Assembly (NCBI GenBank): GCA_002102555.1
Contig: MCFL01000007.1
Span: 496,001 to 560,000 of the forward strand
Direction: 5' to 3'
DNA length: 64,000 nt
From: Catenaria anguillulae PL171
Lineage: Eukaryota; Blastocladiomycota; Blastocladiomycetes; Blastocladiales; Catenariaceae
The notes below the pieces were generated by a model that searched no databases, was not told the DNA's origin, and worked only from the letters and a program-made list of their open reading frames with translations. A program made the position numbers and the translations under genes. Shown here piece by piece: positions 1-9,881 of the stretch (position 1 is its first letter; the number at the start of each line of letters is the position of its first letter).

Positions 1-94
1 TTCTGTACCCCCAAGCGTCATTTTCGCCGCCTCACTCACTTCGCGCGACGCTTGGGATCCCGTCATGTGTACATATGTCTCTGTTCAATAACAG

Positions 95-1439
95 CAAATC
101 AAATCCGTCCCGAAAGACGAAATACTCGTCTCGCCCTCGGGCATCTCATTCTACTGCCCTCGTCCGGCCTACGACCCGGCCTCGCCGCACACGCCCGCGA
201 CAGCCGCCACGTCGGACCCGCGCACCCAAGAACAAGTGATTGCCGACGCCATGCGGCTGCTCAAGCCGCTCGCAAAGCAGCCGTGCCTGTCGATTGAGCA
301 GGGCTGGTGGCGGTACGACTACTGCCACGAGCGGCGTGTGAGCCAGATTCACGAGTTTGGCGAAAAGGTGCCGCCCGCAAAGTACGTCCTGGGCCAATAT
401 GCTCGCGGTGAGGACAAGCCCGAGCTGCATGTCAAGGCCGGCAAGCGGTATGTGAGTGTGCGGTACCGCGGCGGGGATGTGTGTGATGAGACGGGGCGCC
501 CGAGGACGGTCGAGATTCAAGTATGTTTTCGGATGATTCGTTTGTTTCGGAAATCATCACACACAGAGTCGAGGGGTTCTCACAGTTCATGCCATATGAC
601 TCGCTCAACAGTACCACTGCTCGGAATCCGCAACCACAGATCGCCTTTCGCTCGTTCAAGAAACAGCTCTGTGCAACTACCATGTGACGCTCTTTTCCCC
701 ACGTCTATGCGCCGACCCTGCCATGGCCAAACCCAAATCGTCCCTTGTCCATACGCAATCGTGCCATCTGGTCGTGGACAACAAGGAATCGATTGGCATT
801 TGGGCCCGCGAGCCCAGGGCGTACCTGCAGCACATGAAGCTGGGAGTACTTGGCGCAGACGCGTTTTTACCCCGGTCGGTGCTCTTGCCACCACGCGGCT
901 CGTCGCTTGACCGCGCAAAGGCCAGGGTTAAAGCGTCGGCGGCAGCTGCGGCAGCAGGTGCGGTCGACACGCCGCCTGGGTTGACGCCGCGCAAGTTGAC
1001 AGGAGAGCGTGGGGAGGGCACAAAGCGGATGGGCGCGCCGGCAACGACATCGGCCGACGCGCAAGAGTCGACGAGTCCGCCGGCGGCCAAGCACAAGCGC
1101 GTCGTCAAGGGCGGCGAGGAGCAGCCTCCGGCCTTGTCCGACATGCTTGTTGAAATAGCCGAGTCGCTGATTCGCAAGTACAAGGATCAGAGCAGCGAAC
1201 CGGACAAGCGCAAGGTGCCCGCGGCTGTCGCACAGGGTGAGGATGAGGCGCCGCAACTGTACATTGTCACCGAGGATGGTGTGGTGCCATTGGATTCGTG
1301 GAAAGGAGATGAGGATCGTGAGGAAGGCGCGGAGGCTGCAGGCGACGGCGTCGGGGTGACGGGAAAGGACTCCGAGGGGGAGGACGTGGATGGATTGGAA
1401 CCAGAGAGTCCGTTGTTGTTTGGCGAAGTACCGATTTGA
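95..1439 (+). CDS. OS9: OS-9/Yos9-family ER lectin, 5' partial
   Basis: ER-lumenal lectin that recognises trimmed N-glycans on misfolded glycoproteins and hands them to the HRD1 ubiquitin ligase for ERAD. Two exons are visible, 95-520 and 612-1439, joined by a GTATGT...CAG intron (521-611). A further 5' exon must lie upstream, because frame 2 meets a stop at 89-91 just before a plausible acceptor at 91-94. The MRH domain is recognisable: a GWW double tryptophan followed by Y-x2-C and I-H (about 299-355), then CDETGRPR, then across the splice a YHCSES and an ETALCNYHV stretch ending in an LC pair. These supply the W, R, E and Y positions of the family's sugar pocket. The C-terminal third is acidic and low-complexity and ends GEVPI, so there is no HDEL-type retention signal. 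Identification is strong; the N-terminus is missing. Confidence 0.88.
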
Positions 1440-2311
1440 GGACGAGAGCTATGACATACAAGGTCTTGCTCCCTCCCCAAGCTTGAGGCCCATGGCATGT
1501 TCCAGAAGCCGGATTCCATTGGGCTGGTGAAACAGGGGCATCCAATCTTTAAACGTGTTAATTTCACACGAATGATGAAACATCATTGTTCTGGATCCAC
1601 TGGCTCCCACGTGGTCCCCGCATGAATCAATTCAGCGTGTGGCGTCGATCGAGGAAATCGATTGGTGCGATCTAGCAGATCAAGGACCTTGTGACTTTTG
1701 GGTGTGCGCGGGCTGGGGCGTGAATCATCACATCATTTGAACCTTCACGCGTCCAATGCAAGTCCCTGAGAACTTGTTGCAGTAATCCACATCAACCAAG
1801 GACAACTGGGAGGATGGAGCAAGAGGCGCTAGTATCCGTCTCGGGTCGTTGGGCAGAGACTGCACGGTATTGAAACCTCATTGGCTTCTTGGCGCCAGCG
1901 AGGGCTTGTCACGCTGGTTGTATACGTAGTAGGGGTGCCAGACAGCTCGTGGCGGTTGAGGGCTCATGGTGAAGCGTTTGAGTTGCAATGCAATTGCACC
2001 GCCTCCACCCCGCCGATTCACTGGATCGTCTGTCCATTCATTCATTGCTGCCGGTGCCGTCCTGGCCTGATCCGCCCCCGAAGATCGGTCTTGACCGTCA
2101 GCTCGCCCGCTGCGACCTGTCAGCCCGCGAGTATAAAGCCCGAGCAGGCCCGTCGCCACACGCTCGCTCGCCGGCTTAGGTCGCCATTCATCTTGCATTG
2201 GACAGGACAATTGCTCATTCACACTCAACCACTCGTCGAGCATCATTAGCAGTAGCTGCATTAGCCGCATCGCCCAAGAGGTCAGAGGCCAGGCACAGCC
2301 CACAGCCCAAA
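1440..2311. other. intergenic region between OS-9 and the Pro/Gln-rich gene
   Basis: No convincing gene. It holds the 3' region of OS-9 and the promoter of the downstream gene. Short frames here have no recognisable domain and are not supported. Confidence 0.5.
2132..2137 (+). promoter_or_regulatory. candidate TATA box (TATAAA)
   Basis: GTATAAAGCC lies 180 bp upstream of the ATG at 2312. The same core, GTATAAAGAC, precedes the universal stress protein gene. The distance leaves room for a 5' UTR of roughly 150 bases. This is inferred from position and consensus only. Confidence 0.35.
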
Positions 2312-5300
2312 ATGCAGCAACAGTACCACCACCACCCAAACCCGCCCCCACACCCGCCCCATCCCCAGGGCCACGGCCACGGTCCGGGCCCGCCGCCTCA
2401 AGGCCCTCCCGCCCACCTTGTCCAACAGCAGCAGGCCCATGGCGCCAGCCCCTCAGCACAAGTCCCACCTGGGCCTGGACCGCAACCCCGCCCAAGCAAT
2501 GCTGTCAGCTCTCCGCCCGTCCAAATCCAAACCACGCGTGTGGGCGACTACTCATTCAACGGCGACCGGTTCCCGCTCCACCTCGTGTACACGGACCTCA
2601 ACAACGGACCCTGGTACATGAATGCCCGCGATGTGGCGCGCCTGTTTGTCGGCGTCGACGCTCTCAATCCTCAGGTGCTCCAAGATGATCGCGTGCGCGA
2701 GCGCCTGCTGCCCGATCCCGTCACGCCACAGGGCCCGCCGTGTGTCGAGTCGGGCATGCTTGCCGAGCTGGCCAGGGCCTGGTCCATGCCGCAGATGGAG
2801 GAGCTGACGAGGTTTGCGCCAAGGGACATTTTGGATTCGGCGTGGTCGGGCCGCAATCCCCACATTGCCCAGTTGCTCAAGTCCCTGTCCCTGACGCTTG
2901 CATCTGAGACGGCACCGCCCGTGGCCGTCGCTCAGCAACCTCAACCGCAACCTCAGGGCCCTCCTGCGCCGCCGCCGCCGCCGCAACCCCGGCAACAGCC
3001 TCCCCAACGTTCGTCTTGATGCCATGTTGAACTTTCGCACACATTGACATCGGCTAACGCTGTATCTTTCCTCTTGGCGCCGTACTTCAATAGGCATCCA
3101 ACAACAGCAGCAACCAACCGCCGCGCCAGCCGCCGCCGGTCGATCCTCTGGCCCTGCTCAAATGCAAGGCCAAGGTCAAGGATCGATCCCACCGTACCAT
3201 TCTCAACAGACTGCCCCGCCTACGTCAGCTGACCCGCGGTATCGTCCTACTCCCGACAACCCGTACCAAAGCCCACCGGTCGGCGACCATTCCCATTCCG
3301 GCGGCGCCCCGCTCGCCCAGTCGACCCCACCGACACAGGGCCAAGGTGGATACTACACCGGTGGCCCTCCGCCGCCTCCCTCAGCTTCGCTTCCTCCTCA
3401 GCAGCATCAAGGGTACCAGCCGCCGCATCCCGGGTACTCAGACCAACAACAGCAACCGCCCCCGCCGCAACAGCAGCAGCAGCACATTCTGAATCCCCAA
3501 CAACAACATTACCAACAGCAGATGTATGCCGCTCAGCCCGCTGGGCGTGAGTATCAGCAGCACCCGCAACAGCCTGGTCCTCCGACCGCGTCGGGTCCTG
3601 CTTATTCGAGCAACGCGACAAGCAGTGCCATGCCGCCAGCCATTGGCCACGATCCAGGCTTGAACGCCGCGCGGCGACCCAGGGGTCCATCCATGAGCGA
3701 GTACGTCAGCCCACCTTTTCAGTTTCGTACCATTTTTCGCACTCTTTCCTAACATTCGATCATGATCTCTCTTCTTGCCAGCCCCCGCGCCGGCAAACGG
3801 CCCCGCTTCGATGACCCTGGTCAGCCGCACCACCAGCAGCAACAACAGCATCCGTCACCCTCCCAGTCTCAATATGCGCAACAACCCGCACAACAAGCAT
3901 ACGGTGGTCCGCCGCCGCCTCCACAATCTGCCGGTATTCCGCCAACAGGCCCCTACTCTGCCCACATTCCACCGGGTCCGGCCACCGCGCCGCTCGCCGC
4001 CTACAACAATGGTCCCGGTGCACCTGCAGCGGCCCCATCGCTTACGGACCGCGTCCCCGCCATGGCACGGCGCCTGTCGGTCGGCAACGCGGCCATGGCC
4101 ATGTCGAGCGAGCAAAAGTCAGAGGTGGCGCGCTTGTACGAGCAGCAGCAGCAGATTGTCGCTCAGCGTCAGCGGTCGGGAACCATGTCGAGTGGCTCGG
4201 GCGCGCCGCCGCCGCCGCCTCCACCTTCATCCACGGCCATGTCGACACAATTGCCAATCCAACAAAATCAATCGTCGCCCGGGCACGCAAAGAATCCGCG
4301 CGGACTCACCATCACGGCTGTGCCTGCATCGGCGGCCATGAGCGGCGCGGGTGGCCCTGGGTCCGGGTCCGGGCTCGGGTCGGCCGGGGTGCAGTCTGCA
4401 GGGCTCCGACCGACAACGCCAAGGACAACCTTGCCCAAGCCCGGTCGCCAGTCGCGGATTCCTGCGGTCGGGCCGGAGGCATCGGCGTACCGGCCAGGGG
4501 GTCCGAGTCCCATTGTGGACGAGGTGTACGACGTAGGCGGTGCGGCTGCACCGTCGGGCAGTACAAGCAACAACGGGACTGGCGCGCCGCCGTCGTCGTC
4601 TTCGGCACACTCGCCGCAAGGCTACCTGCGCGGCCCGCCCCAGCCACAAGCGCATCTGGCCGCCGCCGCTCCGGCTCCAGAGATGCTTGCGGACATGGGC
4701 CACGCGGCGCGCGCCCGATTTGTGCTGGCCATGGAATCTGTCTTTGACGCGCTCATGGCTGCGGCACACACCAAGCGGCGGCCGCCGCGTCTGCCGCGGC
4801 AGTCCCCTCAGCGACCCGAGCGCGGTCGTGGCAGATCAAGTCGCTCAGGCACTTGGGCCCATCACGGCCGCGCTGCACGACGTTCAAGCACGGCTTTTGG
4901 CATTGGAGCGAGCCGCGGCCGGACCCGCGTACGCAGCGCCCGCGCCCAATCAGTATCCCGCCGCGGCGGCCGCACGCGTGGGCGACCAAGGAGAGTATGT
5001 CCCACCGCCGCCCCTGGGCGACGATGGCATGGATGTCGACGACCCAATTGACGTAGGTGATTCTCCTGGACCGCCGCCACGGGCGCTGCCAGCAACCAAT
5101 GGACACGCTGGTGCGCTCGACGCATACACCCCGCCGTCCGTGTGCAGGCTCACGCCCGAGTCGCCCAAGGAAGCACCGGCTGTTACGGGGCCGGCGGCCA
5201 CGTTGGATCCGTCGTCGCCGATGGATGCCGACAACTCGGATGCAGATGCGAATGGGCCCGAGGGAGCCGATGGCGCCGCGCATCCAAAGCTCGTGGCGGC

Positions 5301-5486
5301 ACGCCGGTCCAGCGTCGCATCCATTGTACCGCCCGCCACCATTCACGAGGAGCCGAGCCCGTGTCGCCCGCAGAGGCTCTGGGCGGTGGGGACACGAGTC
5401 GCGATGCGATCGAGTCGGGCAAAACGTCGCAGGTGGGCGCGATCGAGGCGTCCGTCAATGGGGATGCCAGAGAGGTGTCCATGTAA
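2312..5486 (+). CDS. Pro/Gln-rich putative nuclear protein with an N-terminal globular (BRO-N-like?) domain
   Basis: Function not recognised. Exons 2312-3008, 3094-3700 and 3782-5486, with donors GTTCGT and GTACGT. The ATG at 2312 opens a low-complexity H/P/Q stretch. Then comes one ordered block (about residues 75-195) running from VGDYSFNGDRF through GPWYMNARDVARLF to ARAWSMPQ and a leucine-rich helix. Its layout, a short beta strand, a PWY-x3-RDVA segment and a VESG-x-L helix, resembles the BRO-N fold, but only weakly. After it come poly-Gln, PPPP runs, a basic AGKRPRF patch that could be a nuclear signal, and an acidic tail ending EVSM. Composition suggests a transcriptional co-regulator. 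Frame breaks near 4770, 4815 and 5350 each need one extra base. They rejoin poly-Ala, then VVADQVAQALGPIT, then the tail. Confidence 0.6.
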
Positions 5487-5975
5487 GCCGGCAAGTAAGG
5501 CTTTTTTGTGTTTTTGGCTGGAGTGCACTCATTCTTGTGGTTCATCGTTTATTTATTCGTGCATTATCATACAGATATCCGTTCAAATTGCTGGCGTTTT
5601 GGAGATGGATGGAGTTGGGATGGTGTATTGGGCATCGAAATGAAAATCACCGGAGAAATGGAACTCGAGGGGAATGAACAGGAATACAGACAAAACCGCG
5701 AGGTAGCAGTAAGCTTGTACCGATGACAGAGAATCGGTGAATCAAAATGTATTAAAGAAAGCACAACACGGCATCCTGCACAGTGACAAGGGAAAGACGG
5801 GAGGACAGGAAAGGACAGATGAACGAATGGTTTGAAAACAACGAAGCCTCGCCCAGCTTGAAGTGGGTTGGTTGAAATCGCGGACAAAGTCGAGCTTTAC
5901 AAATGCACACGCGCACACACACAAGTCCTTGCAGAAAACGGCGACCTACAAGTCGCCCACAGCAAAAACAACAAT
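5487..5975. other. convergent 3' intergenic region
   Basis: Lies between the stop codons of a plus-strand and a minus-strand gene. I see no coding potential or RNA gene; it should hold both 3' UTRs. Confidence 0.5.
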
Positions 5976-8254
5976 TCAATCCCGAACCAACCGTCTCAAT
6001 ACTGCCTCGGTCGCGCCCCTCTCACGCCGCCCAACATCGACCACCTGGTTCCGCTCATCGTGCACGCGCACAATCACACACCCTGGCAAATCAAACGCCC
6101 ATGCCATCTTGGCCGCCAGCTTGTCGAGCGTCCACTTGCGAGCAAACTGGCCAAGTTTTGCCGCCATTGCGGAAGGGTCCGGCATGGGCCGCGAAAGTGG
6201 GACTCTGTCGTTGGTTCGAGACGGGTTGGCGGCCGCGGAAGGTGGCGCGGCAGGGTAAAACAAGCCGCCAACTGGGCCAGGCGGGGTGTACAGCATGATG
6301 ACCATGTCGTGTGCGCGCAAATCGGGCGGGAGGTGGACAACACCGACATGAATCGAGTGCGCGGATGAAATGGCAGGATGCATCTTGTAAAACGGGTTGC
6401 CGAACTCGCCCGATTTGGAATGCGTGAGGGGACGTGAGGCGAGAATGTCAAACAGTGGTTTGGGCAAGGCCGAGAGGCTGGGAAGCGAGTCAAGCTTGGA
6501 CGGGCGCTGGATGTGTGCGTTTGCCGGGTTAAGCACAACTGGCGTGAGCGGGTCGGGTCGGGTGATGTTGGAAGCATCGGCAGCTTGCGCAAAAGCCTTG
6601 AGTTCTTGCCGGATCGCCTTGAGGCTGGCTTGCGAGCGAAACACAAAGGTTGGAGGGTCTGGAACTGGATCAGAGTCCACATCCATGGAGTCCTTCCCAT
6701 CCTTCATGTCCCTGAGCGCTTCTGATTTGCGGCACACGCTTTGCTCCAAATCAGCCCAGTTGTCATAGGACGCATGTTCCTTGACTGCCTTGTCCGCTTT
6801 CATGGCAAACAGAGCCTTGAAAGATGGAAATGGAACAGCTGCATTGGTCTTTGCTGTGACAGCTCTTGGCATTTGGAACAACCTCTGGGCGTACTTTGCC
6901 ATCTCATCCTCCCAGCAACCACCTGAGCACCCACAAAGTCAAGCACATCCTGGTCGAGGTCTGCAGCTCCATAGTCACCCACGACTTTGACTTGGCCTTG
7001 GGAATCGACTTGGCAAACAAGCGCACGAACAGTCCCGGCAAGTGCAATTACAGCTACGCCGTCTTGCAACACGGTTGCGAAACCACACGATGTACCACCA
7101 TCCACACTGGCAATCTCTTCGACAGCAGCAGTAAATGAATCAACCGTCTTCTTACTGATGGGCGGGATACCTGGAGCTGCAGCAGAACCAGAACCAGGTG
7201 ACGAAGCTTGGTGCACCTTGAAGAGGGGGTCCAGATGCGTCAACCCATCAATGATTGCGCCCTTGTGCTTCCAATACGTTTTGAGCAAGTCAACCATCTG
7301 ATCCAGGCAAATCTCCTTGTCCAGATCATTGGCCCACGATCGAATGTAAGCAGTGACGTGGTACAAATCTTGGGGTCTTGCCAGTTCCAATCCAACAAAG
7401 ACAACAACTGGAACAGTTTGCCCAACGAGTCGGAATCGTGCAGCGCTTGGGCGGCGTAGCCATATTTTGAAGGGCCAGAGGTGAGCAGGTACATGGGGAT
7501 TGGCAGGTCGTCTGTCACATTGACGTCGTCGCGGCAGATTGCATATGAACGATCAATCACCATGTTCCCACACGGCTATGCAAAAGAGAGAGAATTACGT
7601 TACGAGTTGGGGGTTATCTATCGCACGAAACGTCGGCGAAAATGGGCGTACCTTGGGCTTTGGTGCAGATGCTGCTGAAGGTGGAGTGAATGTCAATCGA
7701 TTGTGCGCGGGTAGTTGGGATTGAGAGAATTGCTGTCGCATGGATATCGCATCGTTGGCCCAGCTGGGTGGTGGCTCAAAGCCAGAGACTTCGATCAAGT
7801 GTGGCGGACAAGGGTAGACGTGGTGGATTTGGCCATGTTTCTTGATCCGAAACGAGTTTGTGCGCCATGCAGGGGAAAGAGTCGGGTTTCTTGCAAACCG
7901 AATCGAGTGTGGTAGGGCCGGAAGTGTCGAGAGCTCGGCACTTTGCGCCGGCGCCGTGGTTGTGATTGACGAGTGATCGAGTCGGGATGGCGTGGGTGGA
8001 GGTGACGACGGCGTACGATCGTGTTGGGGAAGTGCCAAGGTTGATGTAGCGATGCGGCTATGGTTTGAAGGCGACGGCGATGGCGGTGTTCCCGATGAGG
8101 ATGAGCCAGATGTGGCATCGCCGAGCAGCGAGCTGAGTGGAGCCAGCACCTTCGTGGGTTGGGAAGAGCCCATGTTAGGGTCGGTGAAGCGATCGTGAGC
8201 GTGAACCAGCAATTCTGGCGAGTCTCTAGGCGAGGGAAATGCAATTGTAGTCAT
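5976..8254 (-). CDS. uncharacterised protein, about 700 aa
   Basis: Not recognised. The chosen start is the ATG at 8254 (MTTIAFPSPRD); the longer frame upstream begins at a TTG. Exon 1 (8254 to about 7650) encodes a Ser/Pro-rich region ending in a basic segment and VYPCPPHLIEV. A GTACGC...CATAG intron (about 7650-7578) leads to PCGNMVIDRSYAICRDDV and a mostly alpha-helical region. Frame breaks near 7393 (LLSLLD/LELARPQD) and 6908 (GRM/MAKYAQR) are each repaired by one missing base, giving one continuous protein to the stop at 5976. The C-terminal part contains GVVHLPPDLRAHDMVIMLYT and a GCVIVRVHDE segment, which looks like folded beta structure. No signal peptide or membrane segment is seen. 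It is divergently paired with the gene at 8528. Confidence 0.6.
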
Positions 8255-8332
8255 TGCGCCCAGTCTTTCGAGGATATTTTGGGTGTAGGAAAGCAATTCA
8301 TCATTTTTTTCGTTTGTTCTTTTTCACATTCC

Positions 8333-8342
8333 TTGACGTCAA
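8333..8342. promoter_or_regulatory. palindromic CRE/ATF-type site in a divergent promoter
   Basis: TTGACGTCAA, containing the full 8-bp palindrome TGACGTCA, lies in the 273-bp gap between the ATGs at 8254 (minus) and 8528 (plus). TGACGTCA is the classic site of CREB/ATF bZIP factors. Control of both genes is inference. Confidence 0.4.
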
Positions 8343-8527
8343 GTTCAAGAGCCTTTGAGAAGCCTTTGTCGATCGTGTCGTGAGCCTCCGATCTAGTTCC
8401 TTCGTCTGGCTCGTCCATGCCTTGCGTTGGATGTTCGCACTGGTCGCACTTGCTTGATGTGCGTCTCGCGTCGGGTCAAAACGTGTGCAGGCAAGATTTG
8501 ACATTTGTGTGAGCATTCAGTCCCGCC

Positions 8528-9613
8528 ATGCCAACCTCCCTCCCATCCGTGCGATCCAAGCATCCAGAAGCGTCCCCCGGCAAACGACCGAGCCTGGAAA
8601 TCAAAGGCGTTGGCTCCGATGTCCCACAGGTGTCAGTCCCAGTCCCATCAGCGGCTCGTCGCTCATCGCCTGAAAAATGCCTGAATGGATGCCGCTGCGC
8701 GAAATGTACCGGAGAAAAGCGATCTCCTATACGCCCGCCGCGAAAGCTCGATCCGGTCGTGAAACCGCCTGCTCGCAGGCCAGATTTACAAAAAGTGGGC
8801 GGTAGTGTTGATGCGAAACCCGCGTTGCCGACGTCTGGACAGGCTGCTGAGAACTTGGTATCCGATGTGAGCAAACAAGGAGCCGATTTCGCCACTGCAC
8901 GACTTGGGATTGTACCCCTGGTGGACCCGGCCACTGAACCGCCCATTTCCAGCAACATCCCGATCCTTGACTTGCTGCGATCCTGGCCATTCCCAACGCC
9001 AGTGCCAACCGACACTGAACCGCATCCAATCATTCCCATTCAGCTGACACATCTGTTGGCTGCCTTGGACTACGCACAGTCCACGAGCAAGACCCCCATC
9101 ATCCTCGACAAATCAGGCAAAGTCGACGTCTTTTTTGCCCATCGTCACTCGGTCATTGTCGAATGCAAACCGCTCGTCCTCGACGTGTTCATGCGTCACA
9201 CGCTGACCGCAGCCGACGGTGCCCGTGTCCTTGCGGACAAGATCCGTGGTGCCATGCAAGTCGCGGCGTATCTCCACTTTCGCCTGACTGATTCAGCACC
9301 AAACTTCAAGAAACTGGCAGATGCGACGCTCAATGAATCGATTGGCGAGATCATGCATCACGCTGCGTGGTTTCCATATGCCGATGTCTTTGATGTCAAG
9401 GCTGTTCGCGACGATGCCCTCGTGGCAAAGTTGGATCCTTTGAATCATCCAGGCGTGGTTCGCAAGCCAAATGATGCCCCGCTCGTCGTCCGCGAGGGAT
9501 TTTCCGTGGTGGTGACGAGCAAGTTTGATCCAGAGGATGCGGTCGAGTTCTTGACGTCAAGCTTGCCATTGTCCAAGTGCCAGTTCTTCCACATCGCCGA
9601 CCCGAATGCATGA
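8528..9613 (+). CDS. uncharacterised protein with Cys cluster and PD-(D/E)XK-like motif
   Basis: Single exon, 361 aa, no frame break. Residues 1-140 are disordered and basic, with a compact cysteine cluster C51-x3-C55-x-C57-x2-C60 that could bind zinc. From about residue 141 the protein looks globular. It contains GKVD200-VFFAHRHSVIV-E212-C-K214, followed by a helix DKIRGAMQVAAYL. A D, 11 residues, then ExK at the end of a hydrophobic strand, with a Gln-bearing helix behind it, is the layout of PD-(D/E)XK phosphodiesterase-fold enzymes. I cannot confirm the fold, and the motif is short enough to arise by chance. A nuclease or nuclease-derived protein is therefore only a hypothesis. No signal peptide or membrane helix is seen. 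Confidence 0.7.
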   Translation: MPTSLPSVRSKHPEASPGKRPSLEIKGVGSDVPQVSVPVPSAARRSSPEKCLNGCRCAKCTGEKRSPIRPPRKLDPVVKPPARRPDLQKVGGSVDAKPALPTSGQAAENLVSDVSKQGADFATARLGIVPLVDPATEPPISSNIPILDLLRSWPFPTPVPTDTEPHPIIPIQLTHLLAALDYAQSTSKTPIILDKSGKVDVFFAHRHSVIVECKPLVLDVFMRHTLTAADGARVLADKIRGAMQVAAYLHFRLTDSAPNFKKLADATLNESIGEIMHHAAWFPYADVFDVKAVRDDALVAKLDPLNHPGVVRKPNDAPLVVREGFSVVVTSKFDPEDAVEFLTSSLPLSKCQFFHIADPNA

Positions 9614-9881
9614 CCGACACTATTGTCTCACACCTGGAAAACATGGTGCCAACGTGAACAAGAAAGGCCGTGGAAAAACAGAGCGAGTGTGCTACTGTAT
9701 CGGTACGATGGGCCTGTGTAAATTATATTCATCACATCAAGCATCAAGTCAAAAATAGTACACTTTCCAAAAGGAGTACCAAAAACTGAGCAACAGGAGA
9801 GCGAGAGAGAGCAAAAAGAAGTGTGGGACCCACGGGAATAAGTACAAAGAAATACAAATGGTGAGCGAGCGAACGCAATCG

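Noticed and set aside
9552-9561. Second TTGACGTCAA palindrome
   Set aside because: It lies inside the coding sequence of the gene at 8528, so it is more likely a codon coincidence than a promoter element.
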